Positions 14,601 through 26,663 of a stretch of 64,000 bases of DNA are shown here, one piece after another. Source of the stretch: Onchocerca lupi (lineage: Eukaryota > Nematoda > Chromadorea > Rhabditida > Onchocercidae); contig JAOVVO010000077.1 in assembly GCA_028564675.1 (NCBI GenBank), positions 62,001-126,000 of the forward strand, written 5' to 3'. Each line of letters opens with the position of its first letter. Position 1 is the first letter of the stretch. The notes under the pieces were generated by a model that made no database searches, was not told the DNA's origin, and saw only the letters and a list, made by a program, of their open reading frames with translations. A program made the translations under genes and the position numbers.

Positions 14601-14785
14601 TTATATAAATAAAAATGTAAATGTTCGTTGTGGCTTTAGACACAATGTTGCAAGTTCTTCATCGATTGTTTTGAAATTTCGGCACAGCATTGCATTCGAA
14701 TAGGCGCGCGTTTCTATGTAGATTTACTTACTTATTTCTTTACCTGTCACATCTGCGACTGGAAAAAATGAGTGAGTGGACATTA
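14601..14785. mobile_element. Dispersed repeat, copy 1 (Helitron-like fragment)
   Basis: This block shares long near-identical strings with 24926-25319 and 48703-49370: AAAAATGTAAATGTTCGTTG, then a TTTAGACACAATGTTGC-type segment, a CATCGATTGTTT segment, TTGCATTCGAATAGG, and a GTCACA...GAGTGAGTGGACATT end. It has no coding capacity. Motifs of this kind (TATATAAA..AATG..GTTCGTT) are, to my knowledge, common in invertebrate non-autonomous repeats often linked to Helitrons. The family is inferred. This copy lacks the hairpin/CTAG terminus seen in the other two. Confidence 0.55.
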
Positions 14786-17163
14786 TAGGATCACTGTAAC
14801 CAATAATGTCTTTCATTTCATTTTTTGTTTTTGTTCTCTTATATCATCTAAATTGCTATGCTTAAACATTAAATACCTGTCTGTAGCAATCAGACTTAGA
14901 ATAACTTTGTAACATATGGAGAGAAATCTCAACAGAAGAACATGCACTATCATTATCATTTAATATTTCTCTTATCCTATCACATGGGATTTAGCATCCC
15001 AGCTCTTGAATCCTCTTTCAAAGCCTGGTAGCACAAAATGACTGGAAGAAGCAGTGGAAAGAAATGAGAAAAAGCAAGAAGGAAATAAATGTGGGAAAGA
15101 ATTATTACCACTACATTTTTAGCAAATATTCTAAGGTCTCACTTATTCAGTTCAGCAATTCCCTTTATCCAAGCCCTCTAATCAAATAAATTATCAGCAT
15201 TATCAGCATGTCAATAGCAGCACCTATCTTTTTAAAATCATAAATTCCGATGATATTCCCACCGCAATATCAGCAGCTATCAACCGTTCTTGTCTCCCTT
15301 TCGCATCTAAAAGCCAAATTTGTTACATTTATTATTCTGATCTATGTTCATACACAACACTCTGTCTATAATTTTCCCATTCTTTGCAACAGTTCGGGCA
15401 GGAAAGTTACATTCCCAAAAATCGCTTTGCTATACACTGAAATGGCTTCTTCTTTCAATGCTTGAAATTAATTTTAAGTTTCTCAAAAACTTTTCTACAC
15501 ACAAATATTAAATGCACTTTTGAGTTAGTTTGAGATTCTTTGCTATTTTATGGATCCGAGAATTAATTACCGGGCTGTATTTTGCTTCTCCAGTAATCTT
15601 CAACCACACCACGAATATCTCAGAATCAAAGTTCGACAACTCTGTGTTTCGGGGAATCAGATGAAGGAGGTCGAGGGAAGGAGTACTCAGCTTTCGTGGA
15701 GTTCAAAGAACATTTTGCTTGCTTAGCCGTTGCTCATCTTGCTTTGCCCATGTGTGGTGGCAGTGAGTTACCGATGGTTGATGTTCCTGTCATGATGCGA
15801 TATCCACTCCAACCGTTTCTTCCTGTCTTCCTTCCTTTTCCCAATGAAATCTAATTTAATCGCATTTCAAATCGAACAGACAAATGGAAATGAGGGACGA
15901 ATAATCACTGACAGTGCTCCTTTCCCTCGCACATGCCTTGTCACTCCTGGCTCTTCATACAATGATTCATCGCCAGATGCAAACTGCAGTTGCAAGCAAA
16001 AGCATCAAACAGCTAAATGTCTTTATTTAGATTTCTCTTATATTTCAATTCCTGCACGTATATCATCGCTTGTCAAACTTAGGATCAAACTTATGTGCTT
16101 CCAAAATTGGAAACATAAGTGAATAATATTACGTTACCCAAAATTCGAAGTGATTTGTAAAAAACTAGAAGTTTTCAAAATCAAATGCATTGGTCTAGCT
16201 TCTTCATTGTGTATTAGCACAGTCCTTTACGTGATAGAGGAGTCGAACTTCATGTTAAGCTTAATTAGAAAGCGATCTTCAGACAGAAGTGTAAAATTCA
16301 TCTATCATTCAGTTTCTGATTATGAAGTCTTAAATGGTTCGAAGTTTCTGCTTTCATTGACAATTCTTTCCTATTAATTCTTCTTTTTTGATTTTTTTTT
16401 TTCATTTAGACAGATTGATTTTCTCATATAGATAGATATTATATGCCTGAAATATGCATACTTTAACGAGAGCAATTGGCCGCTATGTAGAATCTTTCAG
16501 AAATGATCAAAGGTCATTGCAGTGATCCTTGGAGTGTTTATTATGGCGTCTTATTAAAAATAGCTTCATTACTCACTTTTTTTTTATCATTTTTAAATAA
16601 ATTTACATCGCTTATCAACACTATGAATGATTATCAAAAATGATTCATTGCAAATTGCCGCTATTTATTGTTTATATAGAAATATAAGGCAAACATCATA
16701 AATGCATTCTTTCCATCTTTTATCGTTACAACTATTTGCTTTTCATTGTGACAGACAGAAAGATGATTCAACTCGATACTGCAGTTATTATGCAAGTGCA
16801 TGTCACCTGCATGTATGTGAATATGCGTGTTGCGTGCTAGGAAATGACTGTGTTACCTTGCATGGATTAAAATGCACATTGATACATTTCAGTATGAATG
16901 CAATGTCTTTCCAACTTATGTTGTTCTATTTGTTGTTTGTTAAAGTATGAATTATTCCGGCAGTTAACCGATTTCGGCTGGCAGCCATTCCGGTAGTTAT
17001 TCCATCACGCAATTAGCCCAATTTTTTGATATGAGTTATGCACAAAAGTGTTTCAAATTCGAAATGATTTAAGAAAATACATTCCAATCCGTTTATAGCA
17101 GTGATCAAATTTCTAACAGCGAAAAACTAGAAAAGTGAGAGAAATTGTAAAACAGGCGGAATT

Positions 17164-17305
17164 TGATAATTGATAACTTCTCGATCTTCTCACTAATAAT
17201 CCGGGAGGCTTCAATCTCCCATATTTATCGCAATGATCCATTTCAATGGGAACAATGTTCTGACCAAATATTTTAATGAGGAGATTGAGAAGTTATTAAT
17301 CATCA
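17164..17305. repeat. 142-bp imperfect inverted-repeat element
   Basis: The left end (TGATAATTGATAACTTCTCG...) is matched by the reverse complement of the right end (TGATGATTAATAACTTCTCA...) over about 28 bases with about five mismatches. A smaller hairpin (GGGAG...CTCCC) lies in the interior. There is no coding capacity. The layout fits a small MITE-like element or a foldback sequence. No convincing target-site duplication was seen. Confidence 0.6.
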
Positions 17306-19008
17306 AAATATCTTTTTTACGAAAAAAAAGTTTTTTTTTTTATGAAGCTTATGAGAAAGTATCGTTTTTTTTTCGAAGAGAAAAAGTCAAATAGATGGAA
17401 AATATATTTTCTTTCCTCAATTCTCATTGATTTTACTACATTTTCTGAATTAATCTTTGATCACTATAATTTTTTTATTTGATCTTTTAGTATGATTTTT
17501 ATGCAACTACAATAAATGGTATTACGAAAATTCTACCTACACCATAGTAGTCGAGCACAATTTTTTATAAAATTTTCGAAAGACTTTATGAAAATTTAAA
17601 TTTTCTCGGGTTGAAAGTGATTTTTTCCTTAATTAGTCATTAATTAATATCATTGTGGACAGCGATATCTAACAAGTTCCGTCCATTCTGCATCGCTGCA
17701 TATATATAGGCCTGAATATTTTTAATGGCTTGATTAATTCCTTAACCAATCATTCATTTCCACGATAATTCGGCATTTATTTAGCACTCTCTTCCATGTT
17801 TTACTTTTTTTATTCATACATTATTTTCCCTCACCCATCCATCAACATTTATTTCTCAAATTTTCATTCTCCCAAGTATTCTTACTTCGCAAAAATTTCA
17901 AACTTTACTTATGAAATTGAATAACCTGGGTCTTAGTTTATAAACAGAAGAGATCTTCGAATGAAAGGAAATGATCTAATTTAAATTTTCGATTCTTTGA
18001 CACTCTCATTTATGTTCTATGTTTAAAATGCGTAATAAGCTATTCCTTTTACATAGTCCAAGCCATTTCAGATGTTGGAAGCGTATATTACCAAGGTGGT
18101 TTTCTTTTGTGATAATTTTTTCAATGTCTTCTCCTGTAAAACCGCGGTGTCTTTTTCTTTTTTCCCATTTGAAGTATTTTTTGACATTTTCCTGTGTTTC
18201 ATTTCCAACTCACATCCGTGAACATTTTTGTTTTGTCTCCTTGTATCTGTGAAAATGAGGTCAAAAGTATTTCAACCAGCTAAACTGAGATCGGACATGT
18301 GTGAGCTTATCTTCTGTAGTCTAAAACCCATTTTTACTAAAAATTATTCAGCGATAGATATTCAAGATGGATGGAAAGTTTAAATTATCTTAATTTATTT
18401 TTTTGCATGAATTTGTTTCTTCATTTATTTATCAATAATGAAATACATTTTCATTAAAAGTTCTGCTTTTCAGGTTTTTCTGAGAAGGAAAGTACTCAAA
18501 GCGCTTATAAAATAATTGATCGATCCTCCTTTATCATATCATTTAGTTGAAACATTGAGAATCGATCCGTTAAGATAAAACTTGTATTAAAATGAAATTC
18601 GACCAAAGCTAGAAGATGAAGATTAGCAAATGATATTGTATAGATAAACTTTCTTAAATAATTTATTTTTATTACTCCGATTGATATTTGCCAGTAATGG
18701 TCCACCTAAAAAAGAATTGAGTTGCAGATGACATTAAATGGTGAAATTTGATAAGATACCCTGTTTTGATCATCAATAAGTCTTATTGCCTACTGTAATA
18801 GTTGAAAATCTGTTTTGTAGGTACAGCAGAGTATAAATCCAGAAATGCACCATCATCGTAGAATTAGTAACATATAGTTCAGATAAGTGAAATAACTATA
18901 ATATTATTGTTATGTTTCGAATATTGTATTTTTGCCCATTTCTGATAATTATTACAAACCAAAAGGAAGATTTGCAGGGATATCTATTGAAAAGCTTGTT
19001 TGTGAGAC

Positions 19009-22000
19009 ATGGATGAAGAAGCATCAGTTATGGAGCATCTCTCCTATGGAAAAGGTTTTAAACAAATACGAAACATTGTGAAATAAATTCTTCTGACTTT
19101 AATTTACTCCACGGAAAGCCAAAATTCTAGTTTTCGACATCTTATTCTGTTATATAAATCCTGTTTAGTGCAGATATATCTCCATGTGCTTTTCTAATAA
19201 ATCCAATATTGACGCAAGCAAATCATACCGTAATCTTTATTTTACTTTTTCCATTTTTGTCACTGAATACTTCTTTTCTACTGCAAATATTGTTCGAAAT
19301 ATCCTTGTAAATTTTCTGAGCATCTCATTTCTTTGAAAATTGATAAATGGCAATTCCAGGTGAATTGCAAACTACAGATGATGGAATTCAGGAGGATGAT
19401 TTAGAAAAGATGTCTAATGCTACAGCTACTGCCACTGATCCATTTAATCAGCATGTAAGCTTTTCTATATAGCTATCATCAATTTTGAGGAATTCAAAGT
19501 TTTCTAGTCATTAGTCTATTAAAAACTCTATTAAACTTTTTTTTGTTGAACTTTTTTGTTTTCCAGATTTCTGGTGAGCCAAAATATTAAACTTAAAAAC
19601 TTTCAGTCCGTCAAAAAAGTTTCCATAATTGTCTTTTTTGCTACTTTTTAAAGAATTTTTAGGATTATTCGATAAATCTACATATGGAATCAATGAGGCT
19701 CAATGCTGATTATCCGATGAAACCAGAGAGGAGAACTTCTCTAGGTGGATGCAATAAAAATACTGTGGAAGCACATGCAGAGCATATCATTTCTGGAGTA
19801 GAAAATTGGCAGCAATCAGAATATTACGATCAGAATAATCTTTGCGAAGAGGAGAGCTTGCGAAAAACACATTCGCCTGTCCAAGAACTGCTTCTTTCTG
19901 ACTATCAAACCAAAGAAATGCACGATGTCCGAGTTGAATTACAGGATGACATTGCTCCAGAAATCGATGAATCTCTAATACAAGCTGGTAAACAATACAA
20001 ACACGATTTTATATCGTATGATTATGATAAATTCAATAGCAGCTTTGCTAACAATAGCGTTATCAACAATGATAATGACAATGAAGGTAGTGCCACCTAT
20101 ATTGGTAACAATAATGATAACATTGCCAATAATACGTTGACGAAAACAAGGAATAATGGTCCCTCAATAACCTTATCACCAGACAGCGAGATGCCAAATG
20201 ATGTCCAATACAGTTCATTGGCAAAACAAACCAACGAAAAATTCATCAGCCACAATAATAATGCACTTGCAACTGCAACGAATGATTTTCGAGATGATAA
20301 TGATGTTAATTCAAAGGTAAACTTTATTGATGATATTGTGAGAGTGCTAAACTATGACCGATTCTGCAAATTTTTTTTTTTTTATACCTGAAGCACTCAT
20401 CGGTTGAGAAGCGATAATTGTTTCTTCATGATAAAGATTAGATTGTGCATTCATCAGCTAATGAATTAAACAGTATATTTTGATAATTACAAATCTATTG
20501 CGCAACTAATGAGCAACAATAATCGCATTCTCTATAAGAAACGATTAGGTGATTCTGATTCTGATGTAAGGATGTTGACGACGGCTTCTATGAGAACAAT
20601 AAGTTTCGCTTGCAAGTATGAATGCTAATCTTTTCCTATCCTTATACTTCACTATCATCATTATTTCTCTAAAAAAGAAGACAAATTTGTTTCGTCGTTC
20701 GCACGTTATTTAGCATAGCTTTTACTATAGTTTTGTTATCATAAAAATAATATCTGAATGTTTCAGAATATTCTACCAAAAGATCTGGCATCAGAGGATT
20801 TAATGAAAAAATCGGATGATGTCAGAAAAATCTCAGACAAGCTAGAAGCATTCAACAAGAACAATGAAGTGATTTTTAATTCTGTTATGATATAAAGCGG
20901 TGAAATATGCGAGATTATCTACAATTTTCAAAGTTTGAATCTTTTCGACATTACATCATACCTTCAGTTGAAAGGAACTGGCAATGGATGAAAATAAATA
21001 ACCACTAAATATTTTTATTTGTAGATGTCAAATATTCCCAAGAAAATTTCACGGCCAAAAATTGAAGAGACTGAAATGCCAACAAAAGGTTTGTTATATG
21101 TCCTTCTTTAAAACTAAAATTCAACATCATGAATTTCAATTTAAAATATTATAGTTCGATAGTTCTTCAGAACTTCTAAAAAATATTTCCAGCATTTCTT
21201 GTTCAAAAAATTAAATTAGTTTGCTATTTATATGAACAAATTTCAAATTTGTAGTAGAAGTCTATTTTGAACAAAATTTGCGATAGATGAACTTGCGAGA
21301 AAAACGGAGAGCATAGAACAAAATTACTTTTCTATATCCAATTAGAGTCGCAAAATTCTAAATCGCATTGGTTTACTTTAGAACGGGCTTTGCCGTATTT
21401 AATGAGCCATAGAAATATCATTTGGAAATGAGCCAAATACAATTTATATTGCTATCATTATGATTAAGCAGAGCGTCAAATTGATCATTTGCTATTTCTT
21501 ATACGATCGGATTTCAGGAGTAGTATCCAATTTGAAATCATTATTTGAAAATAACGCTGTTCACAACAATAATGATACCTGCAAAAGTGCCAGCTACAAA
21601 CTTGGCTAGTTTATAATTTTTCAAATTTTCGATGAATCAGTTTCATTATTTCAAAATGCACATTTTAGAAATTCAATAAGCCGAATTCATTTTCCGAAGG
21701 GGTTTGAGTTATAAATTACTCCAAAGTCATACAGAAAGTTTGAAATGAAAATTATAGCGAAAGCGGCATATTTTTTTCGAAGAATCCTATCACTCTCCAG
21801 ACAGTACTTTTGTTTAGTGAAACATAAACGAGGGATGAAATCTAAGCATGTTAGAATTTCCGTCACATAACTGGGTCATCTTAGCATTTGAGGCATGTGA
21901 AATCATGAGATCGACTCTCTCTTCCATAGGAAATGTTGAAATCACATCCTTAGATTAATTATCAACATTTAATATTTATCAAATACAATTATATTATTTT

Positions 22001-22114
22001 CTAGTGTTCAAATAATAGCCTTTTTAAATTATCTATTAGAAAAAAATACATTAAATTGCAGAGTATGGAGTTGGCCGATCATCAGGTACACTGAATAAAG
22101 GTGTATTTCACTAA
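19009..22114 (+). CDS. Acidic, Asn-rich protein of unknown function, six exons
   Basis: Preferred model: exons 19009-19054, 19360-19454, 19663-20316, 20767-20868, 21025-21088 and 22062-22114 (TAA), all joining in phase, for 337 residues. A start at Met 19347, reading straight into the second exon, would give 326 residues; the two starts cannot be separated by eye. The big third exon encodes a polar, acidic segment with runs of Asn/Asp (NNDNDNEG, GNNNDN) and no membrane segment. The C-terminus reads EYGVGRSSGTLNKGVFH. The donor of the fourth exon (GAA|GTGATT) is weak, and an alternative stop lies just beyond it at about 20896. A poly(A) signal AATAAA lies at 22247. It is probably an intracellular, largely disordered protein. 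I do not recognise the family. Confidence 0.6.
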
Positions 22115-22246
22115 TTCATCGCAAACTGCCATCAGTCTTTAAACCATTAATTATTCTTTTTCTAATTATAAAATATTTCTAAATATTTTGAATATATGTT
22201 TGAGCATATATCTAGCACAAACATCAGCTGTTGTACAACTAGCAAT

Positions 22247-22252
22247 AATAAA
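22247..22252 (+). terminator. Poly(A) signal AATAAA
   Basis: A perfect AATAAA lies about 135 bases past the stop at 22114 and is followed by a T-rich stretch. It is placed to end the Asn-rich protein gene. Confidence 0.5.
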
Positions 22253-25200
22253 GTTTCTTTGTATGTTTACCATCTTTTATCATAAGAAAGATAACCAATT
22301 ACCCATTTTTTGATGCCTAAAACAACTTTTAACTAATAAATTTATCGTTTCTTATTAATTTCACACATGCATTGATAGCAGGACGAAAAATTGTTGCTTT
22401 TTGGTAGAGGAAGCTATATTTCGCTGATCAATGGCTCGATGATATACAGATTTTCTGTGAAATTGTGTCATTCATAAACTTTTATATTCAAATTTTAAGT
22501 TAAATAGAAAATGACAGAGCACTGAGCTGTATTTTTTCTCCTATCGTGAAATCACGTACAGTCCTTGCTGTTCCATTTGAATTTTTCTATCAATGATTAT
22601 TTAGAAATTGAAAATTCTAGAAAATGAATTAAGACTGAAATCGTGCAGAATTCTTTTTGTGAAGAACTTTAGTCAAAACTTTTTCCTGATTAATAAGTGA
22701 CCATTATAACTCCAGATTTGATCATAATAACTCCAGTCAAAATGTATTGGAATCTTAACTAAACAAAATAATAATAAATGAAAAGTGAAATCATCAACTA
22801 ACAATAAATGTTGAACATGTGACGAATATAATGAAATCATTATCACTGATTTTAAAAAAATGGCATAAGCTGTCGAGACAATTAGATTAGAATCTATCTC
22901 AGATATGGATAATATTTTTGTTTATATATATGATGGAAACATCAGCTAGAGAAATATTGGGAAACGGAAATAAGGATTTGAGATATTCTGAGACTTTGGA
23001 ATGAAAATTGGCAAGAATTCTAACCACAGTAAATCAAACATAATTGCAGTTGAGATGATCAGATTGAATGATATCAACAGATCAGAGAAAAATCGAACTG
23101 AAAGGAATAGGAATGAAAAGATTATGAAACACCAGAATTTCAGATCGAATCCCAATTTTGAAGAATTTGCCAATTGTCCAAGTGCCTGAACATAATTAGC
23201 AGAATATTGATTATAGCATAACAAAAATCAAAAGGTTTTCCTTCCCTTCCGTAGTAACTTTGTAACTTCATGCAATAAAAAAAAATTCATGTGGAAATGA
23301 TTTCTCATTCAGAGCAAGAGATCAATTAGATAGAAAATGAAACGATAACACCTTGCAATAACAAAAATCTGTATGGCATTCGTTCTCATTGAGATATTTC
23401 AGAAAATTCGACATACTTAAATGATAAATCCGGAAAGTAAATGAGAGACAAAAGCCATTGATGGTAGTACAAAAGTCAGCATATTGGCTTTTATTTGTGC
23501 AAGCGCTTAATATCTGAAAATGTTTGAACTTGTGTCATTGTTTACCGTCAATATGACTTGATTCAGAAATGCATACTACCATTTTTAGTATTTGCCGAAT
23601 TTCGAAAAGACCAAGAACTCTGTGCTTTCTTGCGATATTTTTTTAAATGGTAGAATTTAAAGAAATTTAAATAAAAGGTAAAAAGTTAAATATATCAAAG
23701 ACGATTACTGAACGAAAATAATGAAGATAAGCAAAGTCATTGAAACATTGAACAGATGTGAAAGTTGAAACTGAATATTTATGAATTTTGCTCAAAGAAT
23801 TCATCAGCAACATTTTAGGACAAGATAGATTCTGTATTTGATACAGCAATGTGAATTAAATTCAGAAAGGAATAGTAAGCATCACTGAGAAGAAAAATTT
23901 TTAAATTTTCCATTTCACTAAATTTTGAGCAAACTTTGTATGAGACATGTTTCTTTCCCGTTATGATATTAGTGCTAATAAGAAATCAGTAAATTCTTTA
24001 TTTTTATTTTTGCAAAATCAATCATCGAAAAATCCATTTTACTTAGCAGAAAGGTGAAAAATATTACACTCAGCAAGCTTCAATTTCAATATCATTGATC
24101 TTTGATCAAATAATCATTTACATAATCCACCATTAAAATGCATTTATTATCGATGAAGCAAATTTATAAACAAAGGATCTCTTGCGATAAAAATATGAAG
24201 ATTCTGCACGTGTCTCAACAAATATCACATGATGTTCATCTCATTTAAAAAAATCAACAATTTGTACAAGCACGCAAGCACGAAACAAGCACGAAACTAG
24301 TGGCATGTCAATCATTTAGTCTTTAGTTTGTGGCAACACAATGAATTTATGACTTATGTTCGAATTTTCATGAAAGAAATAGTAGGAAGAGGAAGAGGAA
24401 GTATTACTTAGCCAGTTCTCGAGTGAAAAGAATAGATTTTCTTGGGACGGAATGAAAATGTGCAGGGAAAGAGATATACTCGTTTCAATATCTCAAAAAT
24501 ATCTAAATTGAAAATGTTTCAAAAGCCGAATGTTTTGCTGGTCTTAGTGGCATACTATAAAAGTTTAGAAAATGCATTTAAATTTCTGAAAGATTTATTT
24601 TCATGTACATGAAATTTAAAGATTTATATGCACATGTATTCGCATATGTGTAAATGATATTTTAATCGATAAATATTCAAAATTGTCAAACCTGAAAAGG
24701 AAAAAAGTATGGGAAAAGATTAAAATGATCCATCGCTATAATCTTATGCAATGGGGAAAATGGATGTGGCATCAAATTATTTACGATCAATATGTAAATT
24801 TTCGAATCGTTTCAGGTTCTTTACTGTCAAATTGATAAAGCAAGTCGACATTTATACCTCTCTATATATGATTTGAAGTTTTCATGACTTTTAGTACAGT
24901 CTGTCATTACTTTGTTATACAAAACAAAAATGTAAATGTTCGTTGTGGGTTTAGACACAATGTTGCCTTCATCGATTGTTTCAGAATTTTGACACAACGT
25001 TGCATTCGAATAGGCACATGTTTCTTTATAGATATACCCAGTTTTTTTTTCCACCTGTCCATAGGAACAAGCATGTTTTTCGCCAAAACAAGTGAGATCA
25101 ACCAATCACTGATTTACTACTAGATAATGGTCAGTGGTCAGTAAGTAATCGATTAATTTGAAATTTTGAAGTATTGCATTCGAATAGTCGCGTATTCTTA

Positions 25201-26663
25201 TATAGAAATATACCTACCTTTTTTATTACCTGCCACACCTATGACAGGTAAGTGAATGGACATTTTTATTTATATAGAGTAGCTGTACGGCCATAAGGAG
25301 CGTGGCTGGATACAGCTAGTTATTTAAATAAATTAGATGAAAGTAGAGAAGGAAAATTAAAATTTCAGCAAGAAATTAAACTCAATTATTCATTACGCTG
25401 TAAACTAAGTTTAAAATATAATGGAAAATAAGTTAGCTAATATGTAATAAGAAAAAGAAGCAAGAAAAATTGATTTCGCTGATGATTTTGTTTCAGAAAT
25501 AGAATGATTTTCTTAAGTATCCTATCGTTACAGTATCCTATCGCTGTGATATTGGCAAATTTTGAACTTCATATTAAATATGCATTCAAAATTGAAAATT
25601 TGAACTGAAACAATTCAACTGATCAGAGTTGAGATTTTGAATTAAATCGTGACTATTGAAAAATTGATCTGCCATCATTTTGCTGCCAAAAATAATAGTA
25701 GTTTTTTTTTTTTTTTTTTTTGATTTCACTGCATGATACATATGATTGATATCAATTTAATATTGCGTTTCAAATTAGAAATAAAAATATTTAATGAATA
25801 GGAAAAATTCTGGGTTACTGGACAAAGATAACTGAATAGTTATAGTGCTAATTACAAAAGAAATTACGAAAGAATTACAAAAGCTAACAAGTCGAGGAAA
25901 CAGTTACTAAATAAATCAAATTGTAATGAAATATTAAAGAACTATTAGATTTCATACTTTGATATAATCATTGATTAAATATTGATCAAATTTAAATGAA
26001 TGGAATAAGTAATCACATATGAATATTTCACTATTTGTTTAGTAAGATTAATTATCAAAACGTATTACTACAAATAATTAGTGACAAATTAGCAATTAGG
26101 CCAAAATTCCCAAAAAATATTTAATATTCTCAGGTCTTTGAGGACCTTATACAATAAATACTTGTAGTTTACATTAGTTGCACTTCATGAGCATGACAGT
26201 TCAATCCGAGATTATCGATAAATGAATTTTTTAAAAAACTAAAATTGAAATTATATTAAACTCAACAAACAATAGATTCAAGCCTTCTTTTTTTTGGAAC
26301 TCGATTCCATCACTCTTTTTTTCCTCAATATTTCTTCTCTTTCACACAAATTTTTAAATAATTCCACTTAAGATATCTTTTATGCTTCAGGAAAAGTATA
26401 ATTGCCTACTTGCCACTAATTATCAGGAAATGAAAAACATGTGTCTTCTATTTGTATCTATCTAGCAAGTTTAAAGTTTCAAAAATATACTTTAATCACT
26501 TTGATCAAAGTTCTGATCATTTGATCAAGAAACTATGATCACTTTTGCAAGCTACGATTACATCAGTTCACATAAAGCGTTTTTCCATCCAACAACTATT
26601 CGAAAATATTTTCTACTCTAGCAATAATTGTTCTTGCAAATTTCAAGACAATTAGATCGATGA
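22253..26663. other. Intergenic spacer, no supported gene
   Basis: AT-rich DNA between two convergent genes (plus-strand gene ending at 22114, minus-strand GATA gene ending at 26664). It holds the Helitron-like repeat at 24926-25319, a poly(T) run near 25701-25721 and short AGGAAG repeats near 24387. The ORFs at 22946-23224 and 24827-25123 are repeat-derived or chance frames. Confidence 0.55.
24926..25319. mobile_element. Dispersed repeat, copy 2, with hairpin and CTAG end
   Basis: The first part (24926-25110) matches the repeat at 14601-14785 and continues into an AAGTGAGATCAACCAATCA segment also found at about 48890. A second partial unit (from about 25172) repeats TTGCATTCGAATAG and GACAGGTAAGTGAATGGACAT. 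It ends with a palindrome: TAGCTGTACGGCC at 25280-25292 pairs with GGCTGGATACAGCTA at 25304-25318. The end is CTAG (25316-25319) followed by T. A subterminal hairpin plus CTRR end inserted before T is a Helitron hallmark, but the 5' TC end and any Rep/helicase coding are not visible. Confidence 0.6.

Larger units (their letters stand above)
1939..19008. other. 17-kb stretch with no supported gene
   Basis: Very AT-rich DNA with only short ORFs that lack splice-consistent neighbours. It contains homopolymer runs (22 T at 5684-5705, about 20 A at 9226-9245), a short TA palindrome near 11615-11636, a 26-bp tandem repeat at 12139-12216, a dispersed repeat at 14601-14785 and an inverted-repeat element at 17164-17305. 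A slightly GC-richer patch at 15640-16040 and an ORF at 6742-7068 were examined but gave no believable protein. I saw no tRNA or rRNA gene. Confidence 0.6.

Noticed and set aside
18912..19014. Short plus-strand ORF with a signal-like start (MFRILYFCPFLIIIT)
   Set aside because: It stops at once and has no donor that joins the downstream exons in phase; the Met at 19009 in another frame fits better.
25172..25319. First read as part of a coding exon because of the donor-like GGTAAGTGAATG
   Set aside because: The same string occurs in the dispersed repeat family and there is no open frame.
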